Positions 44,293 through 54,052 of a DNA stretch of 64,000 nucleotides are shown here, piece by piece. Position 1 is the first letter of the stretch. Every line of letters starts with the position of its first letter. A program made the translations under genes and the position numbers. The DNA is taken from contig NZ_QVMT01000005.1 in assembly GCF_003418935.1 (NCBI RefSeq), forward strand, positions 400,972 to 464,971, in the 5' to 3' direction. Below the pieces are notes generated by a model, which searched no databases, was not told the origin of the DNA, and saw nothing but the letters and a program-made list of their open reading frames with translations. The stretch comes from Emticicia sp. C21 (GTDB taxonomy: Bacteria; Bacteroidota; Bacteroidia; Cytophagales; Spirosomataceae).

Positions 44293-44856
44293 TCAATACA
44301 AAATCACCATCATACTCCGCGCCCCATGTGCCCCAATCACCAACGATTGCTCTATATCGGCGGTTTTAGACGGGCCGGCTATGAATGCGCCATAATTGCC
44401 AATAGTATCCAGTTTTTTGTAGGCTTCGTGCATATTGGCTACTATGTACGTTTTATCCAACACTAAAACCAGATGCTGGGTAATAAAAGGTAAAGCTCGG
44501 TTAATCATATTCACCTCCGGTATCCATATAGCTCCGTTTTCAGCTACACCGATTATACCATCAATTACAGCTAAATCTACTTGCTCTAATACTTCCTTAG
44601 AGGTATTTATATCTATCTCAACACTTGCTTTTACAAGCTTTGAAGCCACATTCTTTAAATCCGAATAATGGGTATCAATTACTCCCTGACAATCAGTTTT
44701 GCTATCTATTTCAATCGCATGTCCACCAATGCCTGCCAAAACGGTTTTAAATCTTTCTATGCTGCCATCTCCTTCAAAAGCCGAAATAACAGGCAGCTCA
44801 AGAAAAGAGGGTTTATTGGCTTTTACGCTGGCTAATATTTTTTCTCTGCTAGTCAT
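44293..44856 (-). CDS. lutC: LutC-type lactate utilization protein
   Basis: 187 residues from the ATG at 44856, two bases after the lutB stop; an upstream start at 44922 lies inside lutB. LUD-domain motifs are visible (VIDGIIGVAENGAIWIPE, ALPFITQHLVLVL, FIAGPSKTADIEQSLVIGAHG). With LutA and LutB it forms the iron-sulfur complex that oxidises L-lactate to pyruvate, here likely the lactate made from rhamnose-derived lactaldehyde. Confidence 0.9.
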   Translation of the reverse strand: MTSREKILASVKANKPSFLELPVISAFEGDGSIERFKTVLAGIGGHAIEIDSKTDCQGVIDTHYSDLKNVASKLVKASVEIDINTSKEVLEQVDLAVIDGIIGVAENGAIWIPEVNMINRALPFITQHLVLVLDKTYIVANMHEAYKKLDTIGNYGAFIAGPSKTADIEQSLVIGAHGARSMMVILY

Positions 44857-44857
44857 C

Positions 44858-46246
44858 TCAGGACTTTTTGTTTTTGCTATACCACTCTTTAAAGCTTTGC
44901 TTCGGTGCATCAGGCAATTCACGTGCTTTTGCCCAGGGATTCATGCTTTGGGCGTGAGTCATGCCATGAGGCAATATGCGCAAAGCACTTCTGGCTACTT
45001 TACCACCTAAATCATATACCTTAGGCATAGCCAACATCTTCGCCAGACCTTTCATTCCCCATTTTTTAGCTGCTGGTAGCTCATTTTCTTTTGATACCAC
45101 CTGCCGCCATTTATATAGCTGCACATGAATATCAATCTTCACCGGACAAACATCAGAGCAGGAACCACATAAAGTACTGGCAAATGGGAGAGAACTATAC
45201 TTATGTAAATCAATATTGGGCGATAGGATGGCACCTATTGGCCCCGGCACAGTGAAATCATAACTATGTCCACCGCTACGGCGATACACAGGGCAGGTAT
45301 TCATGCAAGCACCGCAACGGATACATTTCAGGGAGTTTCTGAAATCTGAGCGACCTAATTGTTGTGTACGGCCATTGTCAACTATCACAATGTGCATTTC
45401 TTTACCATCAGCTGGCTTGGTGAAATGTGAAGTATAAGTCGTAACAGGTTGTCCTGTAGCACTTCTCGCTAATAAGCGGATAAATACTGATAAATGCTCT
45501 ACTTTAGGAATGAGTTTTTCCATACCCATACAGGCGATATGCACGTTGGCCAGATTAACGCCTAAATCGGCATTGCCCTCGTTGGTGCATACCACAAAGC
45601 TACCTGTTTCAGCTACTGCAAAGTTGACACCCGTTAACGCTACATCGGCTTCTACGAACTTTTGTCTGAGGTGTTGGCGGGCGGCTTCTGTTAAAGCCTG
45701 CGGGTCTTTTTCGCCTTTTGGTGTGCCTAAATGCTCATGAAAGGTTTCGCCTACGTCTTCCTTTTTTAGATGGATAGCAGGCATTACGATATGGCTTGGT
45801 GGCTCGTTTCTGAATTGTACAATGCGTTCACCTAAGTCGGTATCTACTACTTCTACCCCATTCTTTTGCAGGAAAGGATTCAGATGGCATTCTTCGGTAA
45901 GCATCGACTTACTTTTTACCATCTTTATTGGCCCTGTCTTACCTTTGATTGAAGAAGCATTTCTGATAATATCCAGTACAATTCTATTATGCTCTTCGCC
46001 ATCGGCTGCCCAGTGCACCTTTACTCCATTTTTTATGGCGTTTTCTTCAAATTGAAGCAGGTAATTATCCAGATTACTAAGGGTATGGTCTTTAATCTGG
46101 GAGGCAAGCAACCGCAATTCCTGAAACTCAGGAATTGGATAGATGGCCCTATCTCTTTTCTGACGGACAAACCACAATGTTTCATCATGCCAGGTAGTCC
46201 GGTTAAAATCTTTGGCGAATTTCTCGGCTAGTGCAGGGTGGTTCAT
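44858..46246 (-). CDS. lutB: LutB-type iron-sulfur lactate oxidase subunit
   Basis: 462 residues from the ATG at 46246, which overlaps the lutA stop (ATGA); the longer frame to 46336 runs through lutA. An N-terminal LUD domain is followed by two 4Fe-4S motifs (CIRCGACMNTCP about residue 310; CGSCSDVCP about 362). It is the central subunit of the LutABC L-lactate dehydrogenase complex. Confidence 0.93.
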   Translation of the reverse strand: MNHPALAEKFAKDFNRTTWHDETLWFVRQKRDRAIYPIPEFQELRLLASQIKDHTLSNLDNYLLQFEENAIKNGVKVHWAADGEEHNRIVLDIIRNASSIKGKTGPIKMVKSKSMLTEECHLNPFLQKNGVEVVDTDLGERIVQFRNEPPSHIVMPAIHLKKEDVGETFHEHLGTPKGEKDPQALTEAARQHLRQKFVEADVALTGVNFAVAETGSFVVCTNEGNADLGVNLANVHIACMGMEKLIPKVEHLSVFIRLLARSATGQPVTTYTSHFTKPADGKEMHIVIVDNGRTQQLGRSDFRNSLKCIRCGACMNTCPVYRRSGGHSYDFTVPGPIGAILSPNIDLHKYSSLPFASTLCGSCSDVCPVKIDIHVQLYKWRQVVSKENELPAAKKWGMKGLAKMLAMPKVYDLGGKVARSALRILPHGMTHAQSMNPWAKARELPDAPKQSFKEWYSKNKKS

Positions 46247-46983
46247 GGTTGGCTTCCGTTCAAAATTTCTGCAATGTGCATCACTTTCATAGGCAATTGC
46301 TGCCGTTTTACAATTCCTTCCAGGTGCATCAGGCAAGACATATCTCCGCCTGTCAATACTTTAGTGCCGTTTCGCACGTGGTCGGCTATTCTGTCTTGTC
46401 CCATCCGTGCTGATACTGCTTCTTCGGTAATACAAAAAGAGCCACCAAAGCCACAGCACTCATCATTACGCTCTAACTGGGTTATCTCAATACCTCTTAG
46501 TTTTCTAAGTAGTGTTAGAATCTGTCCGCCTTTATCTCCGATTATTTCTGAGGCATTGGCCTGACGAAGTCCTCGTTGTCCGTGGCAGCTTAAATGCAAT
46601 CCTACTTTATAAGGGAAATCGACAGGTATTTCTTCTACTTTTAATATGTTTTCCAGAAAGTCAACCAATTCATATACCCCTTTTCTCACTTTTTGTACGG
46701 CAGGTGTCTGGTCGATTATGTCGTAGTGTTTGCGAACATGATAGGTACAACTACCTGAGGGCGTAACGATGTAATCATAATCGGCAAAGGTGTCAACGAA
46801 ATGATGATATACCTCTTTAGAGTCCTGTTCGCAGCCACTATTAGCCATCGGTTGCCCGCAGCAGGTTTGCTGGGTTGGATAGGCTACCTCAACACCCAGT
46901 TTCTCCAATAATTGCAAGGTATTAATACCTACATTCGGATAAAACTGGTCAACATAACATGGTATAAATAGGGCTACTTTCAT
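46243..46983 (-). CDS. lutA: LutA-type (CCG-domain) iron-sulfur protein
   Basis: 246 residues with two CCG cysteine-rich domains (QQTCCGQPMANSG about 41-53, NDECCGFGGSFC about 185-196). Order lutA-lutB-lutC with overlapping ends is the standard operon. Confidence 0.93.
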   Translation of the reverse strand: MKVALFIPCYVDQFYPNVGINTLQLLEKLGVEVAYPTQQTCCGQPMANSGCEQDSKEVYHHFVDTFADYDYIVTPSGSCTYHVRKHYDIIDQTPAVQKVRKGVYELVDFLENILKVEEIPVDFPYKVGLHLSCHGQRGLRQANASEIIGDKGGQILTLLRKLRGIEITQLERNDECCGFGGSFCITEEAVSARMGQDRIADHVRNGTKVLTGGDMSCLMHLEGIVKRQQLPMKVMHIAEILNGSQP

Positions 46984-47036
46984 GAATACAAATTATTTCT
47001 TTCACTTATTAGGCGAAATAAATTTAAAAGGCTTCA

Positions 47037-47212
47037 ATATATCGTCCCTACGGGACTTAAAAACTTATTTAACTATTATTTCTACCGATATATTATCCCT
47101 ACGGGACATTTATTAATTATTTTTTCAATAGTCTAAGTCCCGTAGGGACGGTATATCCGTAGAAAAATTAAACTCATTCAAAAGCTAATATCCCGTAGGG
47201 ATAATATATTTT
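47037..47212. repeat. Nested CCCTACGGG inverted repeats, MITE-like
   Basis: Two interleaved pairs of arms carry the core TCCCTACGGGA: about 47037-47059 with 47134-47156, and about 47086-47108 with 47184-47212. Each core is itself a palindrome. It fills the 243 bp between the DUF1080 gene and lutA. Confidence 0.65.
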
Positions 47213-47226
47213 AATTTAACTAAAAA

Positions 47227-48099
47227 CTATTTCTTTCTTTTATTCTTATATTCACAAGTCGTATTATCAGACTTTACATAATAAGATTTATAATTCTTTG
47301 CTTTAGGATCAGTACAACCGCAAAGGTTCAACAATTCAACCTTACGGAAATCAACCGGATGGCTTTCGCTTTGTAGGGAGATATAGCCCTCAGCTAAAAG
47401 CTTGCCCTCAACCATTAAACTTGGGTCATGGCCGCTTACGTTACCACCTCCAGTTTGAGGTTTGGTATATTCCAATACCTTTTCGCCGTTGATAAAGTGT
47501 TGAATAAGAGAATCACCTAAAACCAAAACTTCTGCCCGTACCCATTGGTCGCCATTATAGGTTTGTGAAGTAGAGTTGATACAGTGGCGTTTATCTAGTT
47601 TATCCTGATAAAATACGTTTGTACCCGGTGTACACAAGTTGCAGGTAGTACGTTTGCCTTTATCCAAACCACCTAAGAGTTGAACTTCTATAGAGATTGG
47701 GAAATCCTGGTCTTTACCCATTGTTTCTGGTGCCTGACAATGAATCATGATACCGCTATTACGCGTTGCCCAGCCTGGACCATTAGTGGCCTGGTCGCCC
47801 ACAAAGCGGTATTCAGTAGCGATACGATAATAAGAATATTTGTCTTTGTAGAAGATATGTCCGAACATTTCGTCGAACGATTTATAACCATCATAACGCA
47901 CCTGCATCATTCCATCTGCCACTCTGAACGTATTAGCGAAATTATCATTCAAAGCATGATTACGGATTTTTGGCTGCCAGCCATCCAGGTTTTTCCCATT
48001 AAACAATTGTTTCCATTCTTTAGCGTCAACTGTTTGCGTTTGGGCAAAAGTCATAAGTGGGAAACACAATACACTTAAAAAGGTCAGAAGTTTTTTCAT
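47227..48099 (-). CDS. DUF1080 (3-keto-disaccharide hydrolase type) secreted protein
   Basis: 290 residues. Signal peptide 1-19 (ending TFAQ), then the DUF1080 concanavalin-like fold (WKQLFNGKNLDGWQ, GIMIHCQAPE, ISIEVQLLGG, EVLVLGDSLIQHFINGEKVLEY). Family members act on 3-keto-glycosides or bind glycans. It is near rhaI and may help release or process rhamnosides; inferred from position. Confidence 0.85.
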   Translation of the reverse strand: MKKLLTFLSVLCFPLMTFAQTQTVDAKEWKQLFNGKNLDGWQPKIRNHALNDNFANTFRVADGMMQVRYDGYKSFDEMFGHIFYKDKYSYYRIATEYRFVGDQATNGPGWATRNSGIMIHCQAPETMGKDQDFPISIEVQLLGGLDKGKRTTCNLCTPGTNVFYQDKLDKRHCINSTSQTYNGDQWVRAEVLVLGDSLIQHFINGEKVLEYTKPQTGGGNVSGHDPSLMVEGKLLAEGYISLQSESHPVDFRKVELLNLCGCTDPKAKNYKSYYVKSDNTTCEYKNKRKK

Positions 48100-48211
48100 T
48101 AGTTGAATAGTCAGTGAGTAGATTAAAACTGTCCATGCAAAATAACATCAAGTTTTGCAAAGAAAGACAAGACCTGAGGAGTATTTTGCATTAAAAGTTT
48201 ATATATGAATT

Positions 48212-49492
48212 TTACAGACCTGTGGCCACGCTGAATTTACCTCTTTTGCCAACTAAACTTTCACGTACTTGGGCATGACGGAAAGTTGCCACAGGGTCGA
48301 TTGCTCCACCTACCTGACGGCTTGCTTCTGAAACCAAGGCTCTCACATCAGTAAAGAAAATATCTCTTAATAATTCCTCTGCTTTTACCACATCATTATT
48401 ATCTTGTGCATCGGCAAGAGCAACTCTATCTACCAACAAAGTCTTGGCATAAGTCGATAAAATCGCGTTCACCGATTGTAATAAGTCTTCAATTGGGTCT
48501 TTAGTATTATGGCTTGCATCAATCATCCAGGCTAATGGCGGATTCTTCACATTAGAGTCTTGCATACCGTCTACCAATTCATTGAAAATCAGGAAAAACT
48601 GATATGGCTTTATACTGCCTGTTGTTAAATCATCATCACCATACATAGAACCGTTGAAGTGGAACCCACCTAAACGTCCGAAATGCATTAGTCGACCTAC
48701 AATTTGCTCGATATTCGTATTTGGTAAATGGTGACCTAAATCAACCAATACCTGTGCATTTTTACCGATTTGCTGACAAAGGGAATAGGAAGTACCCCAA
48801 TCAGGAATGACCATTGAGTAGAAGAATGGCTCATAAGGCTTGTATTCAATTAGCATTGTCCAGTCTGACGGCATGGCTTCATAAATAGTTGCCAATGAAT
48901 CTGCTGTACGTTGGTAAGCTTTACGGAAATGCGACTGACCCGGGAAGTTTGACCCATCGGCCAACCAGACTGTTAGTACTTTTGAATCTAATTGCTTACC
49001 ATATTCCACACATTGAATATTATGCTCAATAGCCAGGTTTCTGCTATCTGACTTAGTATGTGACAAAGAACCAAATTTATAAGAAAAAGGCTGGTCTTTC
49101 TGGTCCTGAAATGTATTGGAATTAACCGAATCAATCGTCAGATTATTAGCTTTCAATAATTGCTTGATAGCTACAGCATCAGACGGAATATCCCAAGGGA
49201 TATGTAAGGAGATAGAGTTAGAAGAGCCATTTAGTTTATGAATCAATCCCACATCTTCAATTTTTTCTTCCAGATTGCGAGGCTCTCCACCGCTTGGAAA
49301 GCGTGCAAAGCGTGTACCACCTGTACCTAATGCCCAACTAGGGATAGCCACCTGAAAAGCCTTGATTTTCTCGATGATACTTTGTGCATTGATACCTCTG
49401 CGGTCGAGTAATTCGTTGATATAGGCTAATTTAAATTGATGGTCGGCTTCTAAAGTCTTATTATGGTCTTGAATACTATCAGTAGTGAGCAT
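48212..49492 (-). CDS. rhaI: L-rhamnose isomerase (RhaI-type) / sugar isomerase
   Basis: 426 residues, a TIM-barrel xylose-isomerase-like fold with metal-binding residues in LVDLGHHLPN, GFHFNGSMYGDDDLT and the Glu in MLIEYKPYEPF. Length and motifs match the RhaI group that replaces RhaA and interconverts L-rhamnose and L-rhamnulose. Genomic neighbours (fused aldolase/dehydrogenase, GntR regulator, LutABC) support rhamnose catabolism. Confidence 0.88.
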   Translation of the reverse strand: MLTTDSIQDHNKTLEADHQFKLAYINELLDRRGINAQSIIEKIKAFQVAIPSWALGTGGTRFARFPSGGEPRNLEEKIEDVGLIHKLNGSSNSISLHIPWDIPSDAVAIKQLLKANNLTIDSVNSNTFQDQKDQPFSYKFGSLSHTKSDSRNLAIEHNIQCVEYGKQLDSKVLTVWLADGSNFPGQSHFRKAYQRTADSLATIYEAMPSDWTMLIEYKPYEPFFYSMVIPDWGTSYSLCQQIGKNAQVLVDLGHHLPNTNIEQIVGRLMHFGRLGGFHFNGSMYGDDDLTTGSIKPYQFFLIFNELVDGMQDSNVKNPPLAWMIDASHNTKDPIEDLLQSVNAILSTYAKTLLVDRVALADAQDNNDVVKAEELLRDIFFTDVRALVSEASRQVGGAIDPVATFRHAQVRESLVGKRGKFSVATGL

Positions 49493-49517
49493 GTTTGTAT
49501 AGGTTTTGATTATGAAC

Positions 49518-49529
49518 CTGTTTAAACAG
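49518..49529. promoter_or_regulatory. Palindrome CTGTTTAAACAG upstream of rhaI
   Basis: A perfect 12-bp palindrome in the 45-bp gap between the GntR-type gene and rhaI, ending 26 bp before the rhaI start. A candidate site for the neighbouring regulator. Confidence 0.45.
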
Positions 49530-49537
49530 ATTCCGAG

Positions 49538-50548
49538 TTATAGGCTCTTTCGCCTGATAATATAAAACGGATTTTTTACTTTGATTTGTTTTTTATCCAA
49601 CAATAAAGCTGCGGCAGTGCGGCCCATGGTTTCAAAATCTGTAGTAATAACCGTTATTTCCAGTAATTCTTTTAAAGTAGTTTCATTGAAAGACACAATG
49701 CCAATATCTTGCCCTAATTCGTAATTCGTTTGTCGGGTTTTCTTGATTAAGTCGGCAAGGTCAGTTTCCTCTACTACAACATAAGCTGTTTTGGGCTGCG
49801 GGATTTCGTCAAAGGCATTCTCTTTAATGGCATATTCTTTTTTAGAATTGATGCAAAAAAAGCGAAAACCAGTGACTATTTCTTTGGGATAATTACCATC
49901 ACTGGGAAAAATCAATACCATGCGCTGATATTTTTCGAGCAAATCATTAGCAGATTCTAAGGCATCAAAAATATCGTTTTCAAAGTCCTGATAAACACTT
50001 AGTACAGGTTTATGATAATCAGGTAAATCTTTATCCAGAATAACTAATTCTTCGGCAGGAATCTTCTCTATGGTCTTTAGTGCTGCAGGCTTTTCAGTTT
50101 CAGGGAAGAAATGAGGCATAATTACATAATAATTATACTTACCTAAGCTTTTTTCTATGATTTCGTCAAAAATGCGGGCATTATAATGATGAATCTGCAA
50201 ATCAACTGATGCTTTATCTCCTAATACTTTCAGAAACGCATAATATATGAGCTTTTTATAAGAGCTTAGTTTGTTGAAAATCAACAAAATCCGCATTTTA
50301 TTATGCTCTTTGCCATTGATATAAAAACCTTTGCCTTGTACCGCAGTAATAAAGCCTTGTTCCTTTAATTCCCTATAGGCTTTTTCTACGGTATCACGCG
50401 CCAGATAATATTCCTCACTTAATTCACTGATAGAGGGTAACTGATCATTTTTCTTTAAAACTACTCGCTCAATATCCGTAATGATAGACCGTACAATCTG
50501 CTTGTACTTAGGAGTCTTGTCATTGGGGTTGAGTTGTAATTTATACAT
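49538..50548 (-). CDS. GntR-family regulator with sugar-binding-like domain
   Basis: 336 residues from ATG at 50548; an earlier ATG at 50605 would read through a repeat element. Residues 1-75 form a GntR winged helix (LPSISELSEEYYLARDTVEKAYRELKEQGFI). The rest is a LacI-type periplasmic-binding-protein fold (ILLIFNKLSSYKKLIYYAFL, DIGIVSFNETTLKELL). It is a plausible regulator of the rhamnose genes on both sides. Confidence 0.88.
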   Translation of the reverse strand: MYKLQLNPNDKTPKYKQIVRSIITDIERVVLKKNDQLPSISELSEEYYLARDTVEKAYRELKEQGFITAVQGKGFYINGKEHNKMRILLIFNKLSSYKKLIYYAFLKVLGDKASVDLQIHHYNARIFDEIIEKSLGKYNYYVIMPHFFPETEKPAALKTIEKIPAEELVILDKDLPDYHKPVLSVYQDFENDIFDALESANDLLEKYQRMVLIFPSDGNYPKEIVTGFRFFCINSKKEYAIKENAFDEIPQPKTAYVVVEETDLADLIKKTRQTNYELGQDIGIVSFNETTLKELLEITVITTDFETMGRTAAALLLDKKQIKVKNPFYIIRRKSL

Positions 50549-50569
50549 TTTTTCGAATAGTTTAAAAAA

Positions 50570-50703
50570 GATCCCATCCCTGCCGCGCGGCGTCCGCCTC
50601 AACAATGAGGAAGGGTAATAAAAAAACTGATTGCAGTTTTAATCCTTGTTTAGGATAGAGACTTGTTACTCCTCCCCATTGTTGGGGAGGGTTGAGGGTG
50701 GGA
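50570..50703. repeat. Imperfect inverted repeat (CCTCAACAATG / CATTGTTGGGGAGG type)
   Basis: The left arm (ATCCCATCCC ... CAACAATGAGGAAGGGTAAT) and right arm (TTACTCCTCCCCATTGTTGGGGAGG ... GGGTGGGAT, in parts) are imperfect complements. It lies exactly between the stop of the aldolase gene and the GntR start. A MITE-like dispersed repeat. Confidence 0.6.
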
Positions 50704-52785
50704 TTATCTTACAAAAGCAACTGCCACACCACCATCAACATTCAGAATATTTCCTGTTGATTTTGATAGACTGCCGTCTACAAATACCCTTACGGCTTTG
50801 GCAATGTCTTCTGTCAATATCTCCTCGTTCAGCAATGTACGAGCGGCATACATTTTAGGCAGGTCTTCTACTTTAATACCATAAGCTTTGGCACGACCTT
50901 CTGCCCATTCACCTTCCCATATTTTGCTACCACGTAATACGGCATCCGGGTTTACGGTATTTACACGTATTTTATCTTTACCAAGTTCAGCGGCTAATAA
51001 GCGGCTCATATGTGCCTGTGCCGCTTTAGCAGTACCATAACCTACATTATTTGGTCCTGCGAAGAGTGCATTTTTGCTGGCAATATTTACAATGTCACCA
51101 TCCAGACCCTGTTGGCGCATAATCTTCACCGATTCCTGCGATACGAGGAACTGTCCTTTTACCAATACATCCTGTAGTATATTCCAATCGGCTAAAGTAT
51201 GGTCTTCTAAGGGTTTAGAGATAGATAATCCGGCGCAGTTTACTACAATATCTACCCCGCCAAACTGCAATATTCCTTGTTTCAGTGCCTCAGCAATAGG
51301 TTCTGATTGTGTTACGTCAATTCCGGCAGTAAGCACTACATCTTTGCCATATTGCTTACGTAATTCGGTTTGTGTTTCTTCCAGGCGGTCACGGTCTGCC
51401 GCTATAATACAAGCGCCTTCTCTCAATAATTCTTCACAGATTGCTTTGCCAATACCTCCGGTTCCACCAGTTACAAACGCTATTTTGCCTGATAATGATT
51501 TAGGCTTAGGCATGCGTTGCAATTTGGCTTCTTCCAGCAACCAGTATTCTATGTTGAAGGCTTCCTGCTCGCTCAGACCTACGTATTCAGAGATAGCCTC
51601 TGCGCCTTTCATTACATTGATAGCATTGGTATAGAATTCTGCTGCAACGCGAGCTGTTTGTTTGTCTTTAGCAAATGAAAACATACCTACACCCGGATAA
51701 AGAATCACCACAGGATTGGTGTCTCTTACAGCGGGGCTATTTGGATGCTTGCAACGCTCATAATAAGCTACATAATCCGCTCTATATGCTTCAAACTGTT
51801 TCTCTATTTCTTCTTTAGTAGTTCCTTTTAAAACTAACGGACGTATTTTAGTACGCAGGAAGTGGTCAGGGCAGCTAGTACCTTTTTGGGCCAATCTTTC
51901 CAGATCACTTGAGTTGACAAATTCCAATACGCGGGCATCATCAGTGAAATGGCCAACCATTCTTCTATAGCTTGATGCCAAACCACGAAGCGTAGGCATT
52001 ACTTCAGCAGCAGCGGTTTTTCTATCAGCCTCAGCTTTTGATTCTCTTACTGCACCCCCAAAAACAGGGCGTTTTTTGCCATAATTCTGCTCCAGATATA
52101 CTGAAGCCATTTCTATGACTTCCAGCGTATTGATATAAGATTCATAAGAAGTATTACCCCAGGTAAATAAGCCATGACCACCCAAAATTACCCCTCTCAG
52201 ATTCGGATTATTTTTAACGGTTTCTTCCAATTTCAAACCTAAGTCGAAACCCGGGCGTTGCCAAGGCAACCACGCCATGGTATCTCCCCAAATATCTTTC
52301 ATAATTTGCTCGCCATCTTTACTGGCAGCAATAGCAATCAGAGCATCAGGGTGTAAGTGGTCTATATGTTTAAAAGGCAGCAAGCCATGTAGAGGTGTAT
52401 CAATAGATGGGGCAGCACATTTCGGGTCAAATAAACAATGGTCAAATAAACCTACCATTTCGTCTTCAAAGGCTAAACCTCTGTAACGTTTTTTCAGGGC
52501 ATGTAAACGGTCAACATACAGGTTGGCGCAACCTTTTTTGGTAAGTGTACCAATATCACCGCCAGAGCCTTTTACCCACATTACTTCTACAGGTTCGCCT
52601 GTCAATGGGTCTGTTTCCGTTATTTTGCAAGATGTATTTCCTCCGGCATAGTTAGTTAATCGTAAATCGGCTCCTAATAGGTTTGAGCGATAGATAAATA
52701 AATCAACTTCGTTATTGGCTAATTCGGCGGCTTTATTCTCGTCCCACAGGTAGCTAACATATTTGAATGTTAGGGTATTTTCCAT
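50704..52785 (-). CDS. rhaEW: Bifunctional rhamnulose-1-phosphate aldolase / lactaldehyde dehydrogenase
   Basis: 693 residues. Residues 1-420 are a class II aldolase domain with zinc ligands in PSIDTPLHGLLPFKHIDHLHPD and GGHGLFTWG. Residues 430-693 are an SDR domain (FVTGGTGGIGKAICEELL; catalytic YGTAK). Such fusions cleave L-rhamnulose-1-phosphate to DHAP and L-lactaldehyde and oxidise the latter to L-lactate. It agrees with LutABC nearby. The stop codon abuts a repeat. Confidence 0.92.
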   Translation of the reverse strand: MENTLTFKYVSYLWDENKAAELANNEVDLFIYRSNLLGADLRLTNYAGGNTSCKITETDPLTGEPVEVMWVKGSGGDIGTLTKKGCANLYVDRLHALKKRYRGLAFEDEMVGLFDHCLFDPKCAAPSIDTPLHGLLPFKHIDHLHPDALIAIAASKDGEQIMKDIWGDTMAWLPWQRPGFDLGLKLEETVKNNPNLRGVILGGHGLFTWGNTSYESYINTLEVIEMASVYLEQNYGKKRPVFGGAVRESKAEADRKTAAAEVMPTLRGLASSYRRMVGHFTDDARVLEFVNSSDLERLAQKGTSCPDHFLRTKIRPLVLKGTTKEEIEKQFEAYRADYVAYYERCKHPNSPAVRDTNPVVILYPGVGMFSFAKDKQTARVAAEFYTNAINVMKGAEAISEYVGLSEQEAFNIEYWLLEEAKLQRMPKPKSLSGKIAFVTGGTGGIGKAICEELLREGACIIAADRDRLEETQTELRKQYGKDVVLTAGIDVTQSEPIAEALKQGILQFGGVDIVVNCAGLSISKPLEDHTLADWNILQDVLVKGQFLVSQESVKIMRQQGLDGDIVNIASKNALFAGPNNVGYGTAKAAQAHMSRLLAAELGKDKIRVNTVNPDAVLRGSKIWEGEWAEGRAKAYGIKVEDLPKMYAARTLLNEEILTEDIAKAVRVFVDGSLSKSTGNILNVDGGVAVAFVR

Positions 52786-53205
52786 ATTTATTTAAGATTT
52801 TGTTGCTTTATAATCTGTAAAAGCATTTTTAAGCATTATCATCATGTCATCAAAGACATCCATGGGGTACCCACTTTTTTAAATATTCTGCTTTGTATTT
52901 TCAATTGCAGTGGCTAACCGTGTAGTTGAGAGTTGCATCCAGGAAATGGTCCCACGTGTTTTCTGCCTTTTATTTAAAAAATGTCTCTTTGTTTAGGATA
53001 ATAATATTCAAATCTACTCTACTATCGACACAAAAATCAACAATTTTTTATAAAAATCCTCATGTACTCTCCTGTAAGATATTGTTTTCATAGAAAGATT
53101 TCTGATAGGAAAAAGTTGGGAATACCCCAAAAAATAAAGTGCCAGATTAGCCAGCACTTTATTATCGTAACCCAAAAAGTAAAAAATAATTTTTCCAGAT
53201 GTTTT
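52786..53205. other. Gene-free 420-bp region upstream of rhaEW
   Basis: No gene seen. It should hold the rhamnose promoter; a dyad is not clear. A terminator at 53133-53163 lies at its right edge. Confidence 0.4.
53133..53163 (-). terminator. Terminator after LytTR gene 53206-53676
   Basis: AATAAAGTGC (53133-53142) and GCACTTTATT (53154-53163) form a perfect 10-bp stem with T run in the minus direction. Confidence 0.65.
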
Positions 53206-53676
53206 TTAAGCCATCCGTATAGTTGTCTTTAATTTTATTGTAGAAGTAACATTCTGCCCTGTTGTGCGTAAGAATCTTCTGTACTTACGACGGAACTCTG
53301 CAGCCTTTCTTCTTGATATAATAATTTTCTCGTCATGGATCAGTACTTCTCCTCCACGACAATTAAAATATAAGTCTTTTACGTGTTCTAAATTGATGAT
53401 GTAAGAACGGTGAAGTCTCACAAAATTAGTAATCTCGTCTAACTCCTCTTCAAAGATTCTCAACGTTTTAGAACTGATAATTTCTCTACCATCGGCAAGC
53501 TTAAAAATTGTGTAATTTTTCGCGCTCTTCAAGTATAGAATATCACCGAGCTTAACCATGTTACGTTTGCCAGCAACCCGCATGGACATGTTAGCACCAG
53601 TAGCTTGGCTTTCCACATTTTGGACGACCGTAAATCCCTCCGGGCTGAACGGTGTCTTGTAAATCAGCTTATTCAT
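53206..53676 (-). CDS. Stand-alone LytTR DNA-binding domain protein
   Basis: 156 residues. LytTR domain at about 40-140 (DILYLKSAKNYTIFKLADGREI, FVRLHRSYIINL, IIISRRKAAEFRRKYRR). No receiver domain, so control is by other means. Related in layout to 2779-3165. Confidence 0.87.
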   Translation of the reverse strand: MNKLIYKTPFSPEGFTVVQNVESQATGANMSMRVAGKRNMVKLGDILYLKSAKNYTIFKLADGREIISSKTLRIFEEELDEITNFVRLHRSYIINLEHVKDLYFNCRGGEVLIHDEKIIISRRKAAEFRRKYRRFLRTTGQNVTSTIKLKTTIRMA

Positions 53677-54052
53677 TCTAAGGAAAGCTTTAAAATTGTT
53701 GAATTTTATAGCAAGTTAATTTCAACGTATAACTATTACAACAACGATTCGGTAAGTGGCAGTATAAATTAGATAAGTGGCAGATAATCTTAAATAAGCG
53801 AACTTATTACGAAGTTGAAAAAGCGATACTAAAATTTACATTTGCATAATTGGGTGTTTTTTTTTAATAATTTCAAGAAAAACTGATTAAACGGATACGT
53901 TTATAAACGGAAATTTTTAGCAGAAATGACGAAAAAAAAGGTACAGAAACGGACGTTTCTGTACCTGAAATATGTATAAAAAACATGCCAATTTTTAATT
54001 GGATGTGAATAAAATTTGTACTTAAATGAGAATAATTTTTTGAGTCCGAAAA
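53677..54052. other. Gene-free 376-bp region
   Basis: Holds the LytTR promoter region and the terminator of the response-regulator gene (53939-53966). No other structure stands out. Confidence 0.4.
53939..53966 (-). terminator. Strong terminator after response regulator 54053-54805
   Basis: AGGTACAGAAACG and CGTTTCTGTACCT are perfect 13-base arms, followed on the minus strand by eight T. Confidence 0.85.
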
